Below, piece by piece: positions 44,318-54,500 of a stretch of 64,000 nucleotides of DNA (positions are counted from its first letter, which is position 1; every line of letters begins with the position of its first letter). The DNA is from Sphingobacterium faecale (GTDB taxonomy: Bacteria; Bacteroidota; Bacteroidia; Sphingobacteriales; Sphingobacteriaceae): contig NZ_JAERTY010000007.1 in assembly GCF_016746095.1 (NCBI RefSeq), positions 248,001 to 312,000 of the forward strand. Reading direction: 5' to 3'. A program made the translations under genes and the position numbers. A model generated the notes under the pieces. The model was not told the DNA's origin. It searched no databases and saw nothing but the letters and a program-made list of their open reading frames with translations.

Positions 44318-45814
44318 ATGAAGATGAAAAATTTAAACAAATTAACCCGCTATCTAATGGTGGCTATTATTGCACTCGGTGTGACTGCGTGTAGTAAAAA
44401 AGCGGATGACACCCCTATCAAAACAGACCCAAAGATGCTTTCTTTTGGTTTTTATGCAGCCGATAATGAGGACAATCTTTTCAGGGATTATGTCGTCAAA
44501 GAGGTGACCGGCAATTCTATTCAGATTGAACTGCCAAAAGAAGTAGATCGAACCAAGTTGGTCGCTCGTTTTACGACCACTGAGAAAGCTACCGTTACGC
44601 TCAATGGCAGTCCTCAACAGTCCGGAATAACAAAGGCCGACTTTAGTACACCTGCGGATTATATCGTTACCGAAGGTGCCACCAATGCACGCTATACCGT
44701 CACTATTGTTAATGCTGCAGACTATGTATGGACCCGAGTAGGAGCCTATACGGATAAGGTCGCATCTGAGTTTGATATGAAGGTCAATCCTTCAAACGGT
44801 GTTCCTTATTTCTTTTTTATGCAGGCTTCTTCGGATGTGGAATTACGCAAAGGATTTGCCGCCAAATATCAGGATAATAGCTGGGCTGCTTTAGGCAATG
44901 AAATTTCAGCAGGTCGGATAGGTACCAATTTGAGTATGACATTAGATAAAGACGGACAGCCTTATATTGTTTATCAAGACTACACCGCCGAGAAAGCACA
45001 GACACCGACTATACAACGATACAACGGTACGAGCTGGTCTTTGGTAGGTAAGAAGGGTATTTTTAATTCTACACTCAGCAATTTAAGCATCGGGATTAAT
45101 CCGGCCAACAACCAGCCAATTCTCTTCACCTCCTTGAATGTTGTTGCTGGCGGAGAAGCCCTGTCAAAAAGAGCACTTTCGGTATCCTTATTCAGCGGAT
45201 CGACTTGGTCTATCCACAATGAGGTAACTAACCGTCCTACGGGACAGGCTACTGGAAGCACAAGTTCTAAAACTGTTGGTGAAACCTTGTACCTGATAGC
45301 ATTTAATAGTTCAGGAGTCCAGACATACTCGGTCTACACCTACAAACAAGGCACTTGGACGACTATCATAGACAAAGCTATAGAGCCAAGTGCAAAGAAC
45401 TCGCTTCTTTCGCAAGTAGGTATCGATGTAGATCATGATGGCAATATTTATATTATTGTTGCAGATGATGGACAGACAAATGGTACGTTTAATCTACGGG
45501 TAAAAAAATACACCCCTGCTACCCAGTCATGGAGCCAGGTCGGTAATGTGATCAATACCAAGGCAAGTACCTATTCCCTTGCTTTATCTCCCGCCGGAAC
45601 TCCTTATGTATTATATCGCGATGACAACGGTCTGCCTACGGTAACCGCTTTTAATACCGATACTCAGGACTGGGGAACTCCCAAGGCTTTGGATAATGTA
45701 GCTGCTAAAAGCGCGAATGTATTTATCGGATTTGCAGCTAACGGCACAGGGTATGCTTCTTACATCAATTCGACAGACAATATTGTACTGTACAAATTTG
45801 ATACACCCCAATAA
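44318..45814 (+). CDS. Lipoprotein with N-terminal Ig-like domain and beta-propeller-like repeats (SUS-2)
   Basis: A 498-residue lipoprotein (signal ending GVTAC, Cys25 counting from the first ATG; a second ATG two codons later is equally possible). Residues about 40-130 resemble DUF5018-type adhesion modules (KADFSTPADYIVTEGATNAR then YTVTIV). The rest contains repeats with aspartate/asparagine-rich turns: LDKDGQPYIVYQD, INPANNQPILFTS, VDHDGNIYIIVAD, LSPAGTPYVLYRD, spaced about 45-60 residues, consistent with propeller blades. Likely a surface or periplasmic binding protein. A strong terminator follows it. Confidence 0.75.
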   Translation: MKMKNLNKLTRYLMVAIIALGVTACSKKADDTPIKTDPKMLSFGFYAADNEDNLFRDYVVKEVTGNSIQIELPKEVDRTKLVARFTTTEKATVTLNGSPQQSGITKADFSTPADYIVTEGATNARYTVTIVNAADYVWTRVGAYTDKVASEFDMKVNPSNGVPYFFFMQASSDVELRKGFAAKYQDNSWAALGNEISAGRIGTNLSMTLDKDGQPYIVYQDYTAEKAQTPTIQRYNGTSWSLVGKKGIFNSTLSNLSIGINPANNQPILFTSLNVVAGGEALSKRALSVSLFSGSTWSIHNEVTNRPTGQATGSTSSKTVGETLYLIAFNSSGVQTYSVYTYKQGTWTTIIDKAIEPSAKNSLLSQVGIDVDHDGNIYIIVADDGQTNGTFNLRVKKYTPATQSWSQVGNVINTKASTYSLALSPAGTPYVLYRDDNGLPTVTAFNTDTQDWGTPKALDNVAAKSANVFIGFAANGTGYASYINSTDNIVLYKFDTPQ

Positions 45815-45840
45815 GGATTTTATTTCCTGATAACATAATA

Positions 45841-45870
45841 AAGGGGGCAGCGTAATGCCCCCTTTTTCTT
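45841..45870 (+). terminator. Intrinsic terminator within the SUS-2 gene run
   Basis: AAGGGGGCA and TGCCCCCTT form a perfect 9-bp stem around GCGTAA, followed by TTT-C-TT. It separates the propeller-like lipoprotein gene from the phosphoesterase gene, which therefore either relies on read-through or has its own promoter. No TAnnTTTG element was found in the 13 bases that follow. Confidence 0.85.
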
Positions 45871-45882
45871 AAAAAATAGCCT

Positions 45883-47361
45883 ATGCTTAGATTTTCTTTA
45901 TTTACCTACCTTTTATTATTCCCTATCCTCCTTTGGAGCCAGCATTCCTCCTGGGTAGAAGGCACCGTATTTATAGATAAAAATAAAAACCAACTTCTTG
46001 ATGCTAAAGAGCGGGGATTGAAACACATTGCCGTATCCAATGGAAAGGACATAGTATATACCGATAGCAAAGGTAAATTCCGGATCGAAGTACAGTCCGG
46101 ACAGTCCATCTTCCCCATTGTCCCTAACGGATATACGCTGTCAAGAGCCAAGGGTGAGCAGGTCAACAATTCTTTCTTTTTCTACCCCGACAGTCCCGAT
46201 AGGCTATCAGCTCCATTGACCCATCATTTTGCACTGATTGCCGAAAAACAGCCGGACTCCTTTCGGATCGGCGCTATTGGAGACATTCAGGTCGGCGATA
46301 TAGAGGAGATCAACTATGCCGGCAAGAGTATTTTCAGTGAGTTAGCCAGCCGGACAGATATCGCCTTTCACCTCATACTGGGCGACCTGGTCAATGATGA
46401 CATCCATTTGCTCCCTCCCTTCAAAGCGATGCTACAGACGCTACCTTCCCCTTCATGGACCGTACTCGGCAATCACGATCGTAATACCGATAATACCAGT
46501 CCGTTGCATAGACACTATAACCAGCAATTTGGCGCATCCACATACGCATTCAACTATGGGGGGCGACATTTCGTTGTACTGAACAATGTGTTTAGCACCG
46601 GCACACGGAGCTATGAAGGCCGGGTTTCAGACGACCAGCTTCAGTTTTTGAAAGCGGACTTAGAAGATCTAGCCAAAGACACTCAGGTCGTACTTTGCCA
46701 ACATATCCCTATGCTGTACACGCGCAATCGCGATGAGGTACTTGCTTTGTTAAAACCATTCTCCAATGTACTCCTCCTTTCAGGGCATACCCATCAAGTG
46801 AGCCGTCATTTTTACAACCACGGCCAGGTACAGGAAATAGTAGCCGGCGCCCCCTGCGGAAACTGGTGGACCGGCGAGTTCAATCCATGGGGAGTCCCCG
46901 ATGCGCTGATGCAATGTGGTAGTCCGCGTAATTACTTTACGATCGATTTTGACAAAACAAGCTATCGTATACATTTCAAAGGGATAGGACTAGATAACGA
47001 TCAGCAGCTGGATATCACGATGCGCGGAGACACAGTGATTACCAACTTATACGCTGCTTCAGACAGCACCATGGTACAGGTTCAGATTGATAATGGCGAA
47101 TGGTTGCCCATGCAGCAAGCCAAAAGACCGGCAGAATCTGTATTACAGATAATCGAAAAGAACAAAGAAAAGAAATTTCCTGCTTCAGGAAAGCGGATCA
47201 ATCCACTTCGATTAAGGGCCTCTCCGCACATCTGGCAGGCCGTGATTCCTTTCCTTGTTCCGGGAGTACATACTATCCGTATCAAGGCTTTCGACAGATT
47301 CGGCTACCATGTGGAGAAAGTCGAATCATTCGTTAATTCCGTGCCGACCGATATACCTTGA
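45883..47361 (+). CDS. Exported calcineurin-like metallophosphoesterase
   Basis: A 492-residue enzyme with a signal peptide (to about residue 19), an N-terminal Ig-like domain (VEGTVFIDKNKNQLLDAKER, SdrD-like, about 25-95), the metallophosphoesterase core and a C-terminal beta domain (about 365-490). Core motifs: GDIQ (Asp134; Gln136 in place of the more common His), GDLVNDD (Asp168), GNHDR (Asn197, His198), QHIP and SGHTHQ. This is the MetallophosN/C arrangement common in Bacteroidota. Substrate unknown; phosphodiester or phosphomonoester bonds are likely. It follows the SUS-2 terminator and may be loosely co-expressed. Confidence 0.88.
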   Translation: MLRFSLFTYLLLFPILLWSQHSSWVEGTVFIDKNKNQLLDAKERGLKHIAVSNGKDIVYTDSKGKFRIEVQSGQSIFPIVPNGYTLSRAKGEQVNNSFFFYPDSPDRLSAPLTHHFALIAEKQPDSFRIGAIGDIQVGDIEEINYAGKSIFSELASRTDIAFHLILGDLVNDDIHLLPPFKAMLQTLPSPSWTVLGNHDRNTDNTSPLHRHYNQQFGASTYAFNYGGRHFVVLNNVFSTGTRSYEGRVSDDQLQFLKADLEDLAKDTQVVLCQHIPMLYTRNRDEVLALLKPFSNVLLLSGHTHQVSRHFYNHGQVQEIVAGAPCGNWWTGEFNPWGVPDALMQCGSPRNYFTIDFDKTSYRIHFKGIGLDNDQQLDITMRGDTVITNLYAASDSTMVQVQIDNGEWLPMQQAKRPAESVLQIIEKNKEKKFPASGKRINPLRLRASPHIWQAVIPFLVPGVHTIRIKAFDRFGYHVEKVESFVNSVPTDIP

Positions 47362-47382
47362 GACTATTAAGTTACTTTAATT

Positions 47383-47412
47383 TTGATAATATACACATTT
47401 TTAGTAACTTAG
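47383..47412 (+). promoter_or_regulatory. Promoter-like element upstream of candidate small RNA B
   Basis: TTG at 47383-47385, 19 bases, then TAACTTAG at 47405-47412, close to TAnnTTTG. The surrounding sequence matches the element at 33858-33878 almost base for base. Confidence 0.4.
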
Positions 47413-47417
47413 GCTTA

Positions 47418-47486
47418 TGCATAGGAGATGATAGGCTATGCTGTTTAGTTGGCCGCTCGGTGGGGTGTTCCCGAGCGGCCTTTTTC
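47418..47486 (+). ncRNA. Candidate small RNA B, or terminator of the phosphoesterase gene
   Basis: The segment contains a 6-bp hairpin (GCATAG...CTATGC, about 47419-47441) and ends with a perfect 10-bp GC-rich stem (GGCCGCTCGG 47451-47460, CCGAGCGGCC 47471-47480) and T5. The stem certainly looks like an intrinsic terminator for the + strand genes. The promoter-like element before it, shared with the 33.9-kb site, is what suggests an independent short transcript. Confidence 0.4.
47451..47485 (+). terminator. Intrinsic terminator between convergent SUS-2 and SUS-3
   Basis: Perfect 10-bp stem GGCCGCTCGG/CCGAGCGGCC with a ten-base loop and five T on the + strand. On the minus strand no T-run follows, so it should act only on rightward transcripts. 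Confidence 0.88.
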
Positions 47487-47536
47487 GTATACCCAGTTCC
47501 GGTTAGGGATATTACCGTTATTAAGAGAGAACGATT

Positions 47537-50059
47537 CTAATCTTGATTACTCAGCCTAATAAGATTTTCTATCTCTTGCGTCATAGCTTCTTCCTGCGGG
47601 TCTGAACCTGAAATCATAAACCGCATATGCCCTTCTTTGTCCAATACAACCTTGGTGGGCAAGCTGGGTACTCCTATTTGTGTAGCGAGTAGGGCATCAT
47701 TTTTGTCTGATAGTTCATCGTATAATACTTCAAAAGTATAAGAGTTTTGCGTGATCAACTTGTCTACGGCCTGCTTAAAGTTTGCTTGCTTCTCCCAAGT
47801 GTTAATAAATAAAAAAACAACATCTTTATCTGCATATTTATTAATCATTTTTTGCATGATCGGGAAAGAGTTTACACATGGTATACACCAGGTGGCCCAA
47901 AAATCGAGTATCACCGTTTTGCCTTTAAAATCGCTGAGACGTACTGTTTCGCCTTCTCTATTTTGAAGCTCAAAATCTGGAAAATCTTTCTTCACCATCT
48001 TGCTTTTTAGCAAGGCTAGATCTTGTTCATTTTTTACCGTTTCTATTTCTTTTTTATAATCGGCGAATATGCCTTTCCCTTGATTGAGTTTTACATATAG
48101 GTTTTCCAAAGAATCCCACACCTCTGGAGAAGCATTGTTAATCCTGGCCTGTGCATCTAAGGTTAGAAAGGCATCCAGGTAGCGTTCGCTTTTTTGGTAG
48201 GCATTTGCTAGAATTAGAGCCATTTTATCGACCTGCATCACTTGGTATTTTCCATCGTTTAAGATACGTGGCAGGTTGTTTATGGCTACCTTCGGGTCAT
48301 CCAGTTCTAGGGATACTTCAGCATTCAATAGGGCAATATTGTTGTACATTAGGGCTCCAAAACTACTTCTGGTTTTTGGATCTTCTGCATTTTTAGCTTG
48401 CTCGCTCCAATTTAATGCGGCCTCCAGATAGTTACGGCTTTGTTGTTTATGGCCTGCTTTTAATAAGCTTTCTGCTATGTTGTAATAGCTCACAGTCTTG
48501 AGGCTTTGTTCGATAAAATTATCTTTGTATTTATCCGTAAGGTTAAACTCTTCTTTACTGCTAAAGTGTTTGAGGAGCTGCAAAAGTACCATGTCGTAGA
48601 AGCCTCTATCTTGAGGTTCAAAACTGTCAACTGGAAATTTTTTGAGCCACTGTTGGTAAGCTCTTTCCGTTTTATGCGCATCTTCATTTTCAATCTTCGC
48701 TAAGAATAAGTTGGCGGCTTGTTCGCGTGCTGTAATGCCTTTTGGATATTCTTTGATACTTTTGGCTGTTAGTTGGTTTACGATGGCATCTTCCCCAAGC
48801 TCTTTGTATATTTTTTTTGCTAAAATAAGGTCAGATTCATTTTTAGCCTGTTCTAATTTTTTGGCCTCTAGGTACAAGGTCTGTTTGCTTTCAGCTGTAT
48901 TCGCATTGAGAAGTTTGTTCAGGTAGTTTAAAAGATTGGCTCTTTGCGATTCTTTATCTTCAAAAATACCGTTTAGTATTTGATTTAAATCATCCTGTCC
49001 TTGTCCAGATCGATAGACAATATTCCCTTCTGGGTCGACTAATATTTTGGTGGGGTAAGAAGTAACTCCAAACAACTCGACAATATTATGCTGTTTTGTA
49101 TTGAGTACATGCCTCCAGTTAATTTGGTCTTCTTCGATGGCTTGTTCCCATTTCCTTACCTGCTCTTCCTGAGAGCCGGTTTCTAATGCTACACCTAATA
49201 TTTCGAGGCCTTGGCTGTTATATTTTTGGTAGGTTTTCCGCAGTTCAGGATGACTCGCCCGACAAGGTTGGCACCAGCTGCCCCAAAAATCAATTAAGTA
49301 GTATTTACCGCCCAATTGATTCGATTTAAAGAGCTGACCGTCTAGGTCTATGGCTTCAAAATAAGGAATCTTTGATCCCAGCGCTGATTTTAAAGTAGCG
49401 TCAAGTTTTTCTTTGATTTCGAGGTACAAGGGACTCGTTTTATAATCCTTGGCTATATCAACCAGTTGCTTGCGGGCTTGCTGTGCGGGCAGCATCATAT
49501 AATAACTTGAAAACACCGCTAAAGCAGAATAACTATCCGGATTGTTTTTAACGAAGTTTTGTTTTATTCTAAGCATAGCCTCCTTTTCATCAGGATCTGC
49601 TTTACTATCATTTTGTATGTTCGCAAAAGACTTCGCTTGGTAAGAGCGCTCTTCTTTTGCGAATTGCTCAAATAACCTCACATTAGGGTCATCGCATACA
49701 ATTTCTAAATTCAATTGATCACCATCCAGTACCTTAATTTGTAGTTTTGCATCTGGTCCCGCCAAAAGACTGGGCATAGGTTTGGGCGTGAAACCTGTAG
49801 AGGACATGTGCATATTCTTTGGCGTATTCACCATGATTTTAAAAGGGATATAGCCATTGTTCGGTAGATGCACTAGGTACGAGTTTGGTGCTATTTCATT
49901 CCCAGATACCGTTTTTGAAGCATCTCCATCCTTATAGAAAACCAATATGGTCGCCTTATCTTTTTGTTGAATATCGATTTGAACAGGAATACTGTCTTGC
50001 GCTACAACTGTGCTGATAATGCACAATAGTGAATATATGGTTTTTAAGAAAATGTTCAT
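47537..50059 (-). CDS. Exported protein with two TlpA/thioredoxin domains (SUS-3)
   Basis: An 840-residue protein with a signal peptide (to about residue 20), a beta-rich N-terminal segment, a first thioredoxin domain (about 230-370; WCQPC at 262-266, cis-Pro in TSYPTKILVD), a long helical TPR-like middle (about 385-680) and a second thioredoxin domain (about 690-835; WCIPC at 724-728, cis-Pro in PSLPTKVVLD). Single TlpA domains with helical partners are common after susD genes; two complete redox domains in one chain are less usual. It likely reduces disulfides in an imported or periplasmic substrate. Last gene of SUS-3, eight bases after susD. Confidence 0.9.
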   Translation of the reverse strand: MNIFLKTIYSLLCIISTVVAQDSIPVQIDIQQKDKATILVFYKDGDASKTVSGNEIAPNSYLVHLPNNGYIPFKIMVNTPKNMHMSSTGFTPKPMPSLLAGPDAKLQIKVLDGDQLNLEIVCDDPNVRLFEQFAKEERSYQAKSFANIQNDSKADPDEKEAMLRIKQNFVKNNPDSYSALAVFSSYYMMLPAQQARKQLVDIAKDYKTSPLYLEIKEKLDATLKSALGSKIPYFEAIDLDGQLFKSNQLGGKYYLIDFWGSWCQPCRASHPELRKTYQKYNSQGLEILGVALETGSQEEQVRKWEQAIEEDQINWRHVLNTKQHNIVELFGVTSYPTKILVDPEGNIVYRSGQGQDDLNQILNGIFEDKESQRANLLNYLNKLLNANTAESKQTLYLEAKKLEQAKNESDLILAKKIYKELGEDAIVNQLTAKSIKEYPKGITAREQAANLFLAKIENEDAHKTERAYQQWLKKFPVDSFEPQDRGFYDMVLLQLLKHFSSKEEFNLTDKYKDNFIEQSLKTVSYYNIAESLLKAGHKQQSRNYLEAALNWSEQAKNAEDPKTRSSFGALMYNNIALLNAEVSLELDDPKVAINNLPRILNDGKYQVMQVDKMALILANAYQKSERYLDAFLTLDAQARINNASPEVWDSLENLYVKLNQGKGIFADYKKEIETVKNEQDLALLKSKMVKKDFPDFELQNREGETVRLSDFKGKTVILDFWATWCIPCVNSFPIMQKMINKYADKDVVFLFINTWEKQANFKQAVDKLITQNSYTFEVLYDELSDKNDALLATQIGVPSLPTKVVLDKEGHMRFMISGSDPQEEAMTQEIENLIRLSNQD

Positions 50060-50067
50060 CTGTTTAA

Positions 50068-51537
50068 TTATTTGTTATTTGGCATATCTGGATTAAATCC
50101 TAAAGTCATAGGGGGGATACGTAGACAAAGGCGTTCTGGTCTAAGCGTTACCGTCTGTCCGTCTATAGTTCTGCTATTGCGTAGATTATTATAGGTTGGA
50201 TCATTATAGAGGCGACGCATATCTAGCCAACGCAATCCCGTTGCTGCAAATTCTCGTTGCCTCTCTTCCAAAATTAATCTGACTAGTGCCTCCTGGTCAG
50301 CATACACGATAGCTGCTTCGGTTTCAGGCATTCTGTGTTTTCTAAAGTCAACCAATAGCTGTTCTGCTTTTTGCAGTTCATTCGCCCGTGCTTCACACTC
50401 GGCCGTCATCAGGATGAGATTGGGTACCGATGGTCCATAATTTATCGTCCCTGGTTGCGCCCGCTGGTATCCCGGAAGCTGTAGCGAAGCAGACATTAAA
50501 CCTTTGTTGCTGAATATTTTCAAACGCAGATCGTTTGGGCTGAACAAGTTATAAACCTGTTCATGGAGTACACTTTGACTAGCCATCGCACTATAGATAG
50601 GAGCAGCAGATTGTTTAACATAGATGTTTTCTTCAGAATCGAAAGGGTTTGGGTGATTGAGTAAGCCCATGTTAGGCATAAAACCAATCCACCATGTCGG
50701 CACTTTTTTATTGTAATCGTAGGTCCCTAAAGCTATCTGAGTTTGATTTAGATAATTTTGACATTGTTTGAAAGCCATTAGAGCTTTATCATACTTTCTC
50801 ATATAGAAATAGGTTTCTCCCAACATATAATATCCAGCGGCTTTAGATATACGACTGCGGTTGTAGGTTTCATTCGGGAGATGAGGTATGGCCTGTTCCA
50901 ATTCGTCAAGAATAAATTGGTAGGTTTCCGAAAGCGTAGCTCGTTTCACATTTTTCAACTCTGTATTGGCTTCGGTGATCAGCGGAATACCCATTGTCTG
51001 AGAAGCCGTTGCTTCCTCGTAGGGAAGAGCGAATAATTGCGCAGTCCAAAAATGCATGTGCGCTCGTGCGGCACGTGATTCCGCAAGCAGTCCTTGCTTT
51101 TGATTAATGGTACCCCCTTCTGTATCCATTACACCATTGGCAATCAGATTATATACATAATTGAGACTATACATCGTACCCCATTCGGCCGCATTATCAT
51201 CGACAAGATATACGTCATCTTGCCAGCGGTACATGTTCTTTTGTATTTGTGTATAGTTATTAAACGTATTTGGATTCGCAACGATGTCATCCGACATAAA
51301 GAAAGGTGCCTGTACTTCACCAAGTATGGAGAATGAATAGCCCATATCACCGGTTTCTGCATTGGAAGTAGCCGTAAATTTCAAGAATTGAAGTCCATTT
51401 AAAAAAGAGTTGTTCAGTAGGCCTTCGTAATTTTCGTATTTGGCCAAGACGCTTTTCCCTTTTGGTTCTACATCCAAAAAGTTAGTACAACTACTTACTA
51501 ATATAGATATGAGGAGTACGGAAAAAATATTTTTCAT
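50068..51537 (-). CDS. SusD/RagB-family surface lipoprotein (SUS-3)
   Basis: A 489-residue lipoprotein (signal ending LVSSC, Cys17; mature start CTNFLDVEPKGKSVLAKYEN). The early YEGLLNNSFLNGL segment matches the equivalent position in the SUS-4 SusD (VEKLLNNSIM) and the SUS-1 SusD (FRKLLDNADT). The helical repeat region (AAGYYMLGETYFYMRKYDKA) and the C-terminal FAATGLRWLDMRRLYNDP segment are typical. It should be the lid of the SusC encoded 19 bases upstream in transcription order. Confidence 0.92.
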   Translation of the reverse strand: MKNIFSVLLISILVSSCTNFLDVEPKGKSVLAKYENYEGLLNNSFLNGLQFLKFTATSNAETGDMGYSFSILGEVQAPFFMSDDIVANPNTFNNYTQIQKNMYRWQDDVYLVDDNAAEWGTMYSLNYVYNLIANGVMDTEGGTINQKQGLLAESRAARAHMHFWTAQLFALPYEEATASQTMGIPLITEANTELKNVKRATLSETYQFILDELEQAIPHLPNETYNRSRISKAAGYYMLGETYFYMRKYDKALMAFKQCQNYLNQTQIALGTYDYNKKVPTWWIGFMPNMGLLNHPNPFDSEENIYVKQSAAPIYSAMASQSVLHEQVYNLFSPNDLRLKIFSNKGLMSASLQLPGYQRAQPGTINYGPSVPNLILMTAECEARANELQKAEQLLVDFRKHRMPETEAAIVYADQEALVRLILEERQREFAATGLRWLDMRRLYNDPTYNNLRNSRTIDGQTVTLRPERLCLRIPPMTLGFNPDMPNNK

Positions 51538-51556
51538 GATTTAATTCTTTTTAATG

Positions 51557-54500
51557 TTATAAATTGACACGTAAACCTAGGGTGAAGAAAGGAGGGAACT
51601 TGCCAACTCGGTAACCTGATGCTAGATTATAATATTCAGGATCAATATGCTTTGAATTTTTCGTCCATAATAAAATATTATTTACCTGTCCAAAGACTTT
51701 GATATCCTTGAAATGATACTTTTTAGAAAGCTCGGTATCCCATGTGTAAGACAATGTCAAGTCGCGCAATCTTAGGTAAGATGCCGATATAATGTTGACA
51801 TCGGCATATTTATAGAGGCTTGTATTTCGTTGGTTGTCACTGTCCGTTTGGTTCGCGATATATTTAGGGATGATAGTATGTTGTTCATCTCCAGGTTGCT
51901 GCCATCTTTCTTCAAATACTTGATTCAGATTGCTGCTTATTCGTCCGGAAAAGAAGGTGTTGAGCTCTTGTCGCATATGGTGGCCCAAGTTGTACACGAC
52001 AAGGAATGATAGGTTGAAATTTTTGTAGTCAAACCGATTGGTTATACCACCATACCACAGTGGCTGGCTACTACCTTGGTAGTGGACGTCATCCAATGTC
52101 AGTTGGTTGGTCATCGTGGCTTTGTCACCATTTGCCTTATATACTTCAGGGTTTCCATCGTTATTGAGGCCTGAATACCTTAGACCAAATAGGCTAAAAG
52201 CAGAATAGCCTTCAGTGAAGGACGATGCCGCTTTTTGCATTGGGCTAATGGTGTTGTAACGTTTTAAGGCCGTGATTTTATTTTTATTGTATGCAATATT
52301 GAAATTAGTAGACCATCGGAATGCGCTATTCCGGATGTTTTGAGACTCTATTTGGATCTCTACACCTCTGTTATAGAGATCACCTAGGTTACCATAAGCC
52401 GACACCCATCCCAAGGTGTTGTCTATAGGCCGATCACCGAAGAGGTTGCTCGTGTTTTTACTATAGAAATCTATACTTCCACGTATGCGATTGTTCCAAA
52501 GGGCATAATCCACTGCCAGGTTAAATGTCCGCGTCTGTTCCCATACGAGATCATTATTAGCCGGACTTATCACAATGTACCCCGTACCTAGACCATCAAA
52601 TAAGGGGTCATTTACGGCATACAGAATATCAAATGGGCCGCCCAGACCTGGACGTGGCGAATTTCCAGCGATACCGTAGGTAGTTCTTAGGGTTAAATTA
52701 TTTACGATATCAGATTGAAAGAAATCTTCCTTGTGCGCATTCCAGCTTACACCCATACTCCATATAGGTTTATTTTGGCTTGCGCTGGATTTGCCGAACA
52801 AGTTAGACTGATCAAATCGAAGACTGCCGTTAAAGTTATATTTATTTCTATATGAATAAGCTATATTACTGTAAAAGGACACAAAGCGCAGTTCACTTTC
52901 AGATTCCATCAGCGGTTTATAGTCTAACGTGTTTTGTCCTGAACTTCGGTACAGTACTGGCAGTACCGTATTGTTTATGCCCGGTTTATTGAGGGTCTTT
53001 ACATCAAACTGTGTATAGGTCATCGACTGCAAATCATAGCCCTTCTGATAGGTTTTTTTGATTTTAAATAAGGAACTGCGGCTTTCAAAACCTGCCAAGG
53101 CAGTTATTTGGTGATTTTGAGCGATAGTTTTGTTATAATCCAGTTGACTCCTGACCGTCCATGAGCGTACATCATCATTCAAGGTTGTATAGTTTCCGCC
53201 TTGAACAGGTAGGAAATAAGTCGGTTTTGAACCAGGATCAGGGGCTAATTGCGTAAATTGAATCCGTTCCAGTTGTGTTTGGTAGCGATCACCCGATAAA
53301 TAATCGTAGCCCGCACTACCATTGCTCTGATACTGACCGCGACTATTGAGGCTTAAGGCATCTGATATTTTGATGCTAAGCCCTGCATTAAAGCGGCTGG
53401 ATAGTTTGTTAAAGCTGTTCTCACGATCCTGCCATTCGCTATAAGGTCGGTAGGCTAGTGGCAAGCCAGAATTTGAAATTGCCGTTTGTCTATATGAATC
53501 GGTCATGTACAGGTAGGAGTGGTCCAAGGCCTGCCCATCGGATCCCACGAACATCACATATGGCAGGTAGTCGTCGAGCGATTTAGGCGATGTGAAGTTG
53601 TTGGCATCGTAAAGCTCATAGGCCATATTGCCCGTCAGATCCAATCGTACATAATTCCCGATTTTGATATCTTCTTTTAGCGTGATGTTATAGCGGTCTC
53701 TTTTGGTTTTGTCGTAATTATCGTTTCGCAGGTAACCTAGAGATGCAAAAAAGCGATTATTGCTCCCCCCTCCCGATAACGTGACGTTGTGGTTAGTCCA
53801 CACGCTATTACGGTAAAACAAGTCCTGTACCTGTCGTTGCCCCTGTTGTTGTGACAGACTATCCAGTTTCGTTTGATAGGCTGATTCGGATATTTGATTG
53901 GCCTTATATTGGTAGAAAGCCTGTTCGTGAGGGTACAGCACAGGATAGTCCACATTATGTATGTTTGTTTCCGGAAATGCCGCTATATAAGAAGGATCAC
54001 GCATGAGTTGCGCAGTGGTATTCGTAAAGCTACGGCTATCCATCAGATTTAAATAGTTGTGGTCGGGTTTTCCTTTTAGGGAGACCATGCCATCATAGGC
54101 AATCTTGACCTTTTCGCTGTTAAATTCCCCGGTTTGAGTGGTGATCACAATCACCCCATTCGCTGCTTGAGCTCCCCAGATTGAGGCCGCTGTGGCATCT
54201 TTCAATACCGTAATATCTTTTACATCCTGTGCATTGACCAAAGACTCGATGTCCGTATATTCTGCAATCGGAACCCCATCGAGCACGATAAGCGGTTGTC
54301 GGGCAAGATTTACGGAACTTACACCGCGCAGCAACAATTTATCGTTCCCTTCTCCATAGTTAACCGCCAGTCCTGGCACCAATCCCTCCAAGCGGTCTAC
54401 AACGTTCATACTTCCCGACTTCTCCAGGATTTGATCGCTGCGAACCTGACTGAAAGCACCGGCACTACGTTCCTTGGGGATATGTTGATAACCCGTTTGT

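Noticed and set aside
47451..47485. Bidirectional terminator shared by SUS-2 and SUS-3
   Set aside because: Only the plus-strand side has a T-run; the minus-strand side is followed by AACTAAAC.
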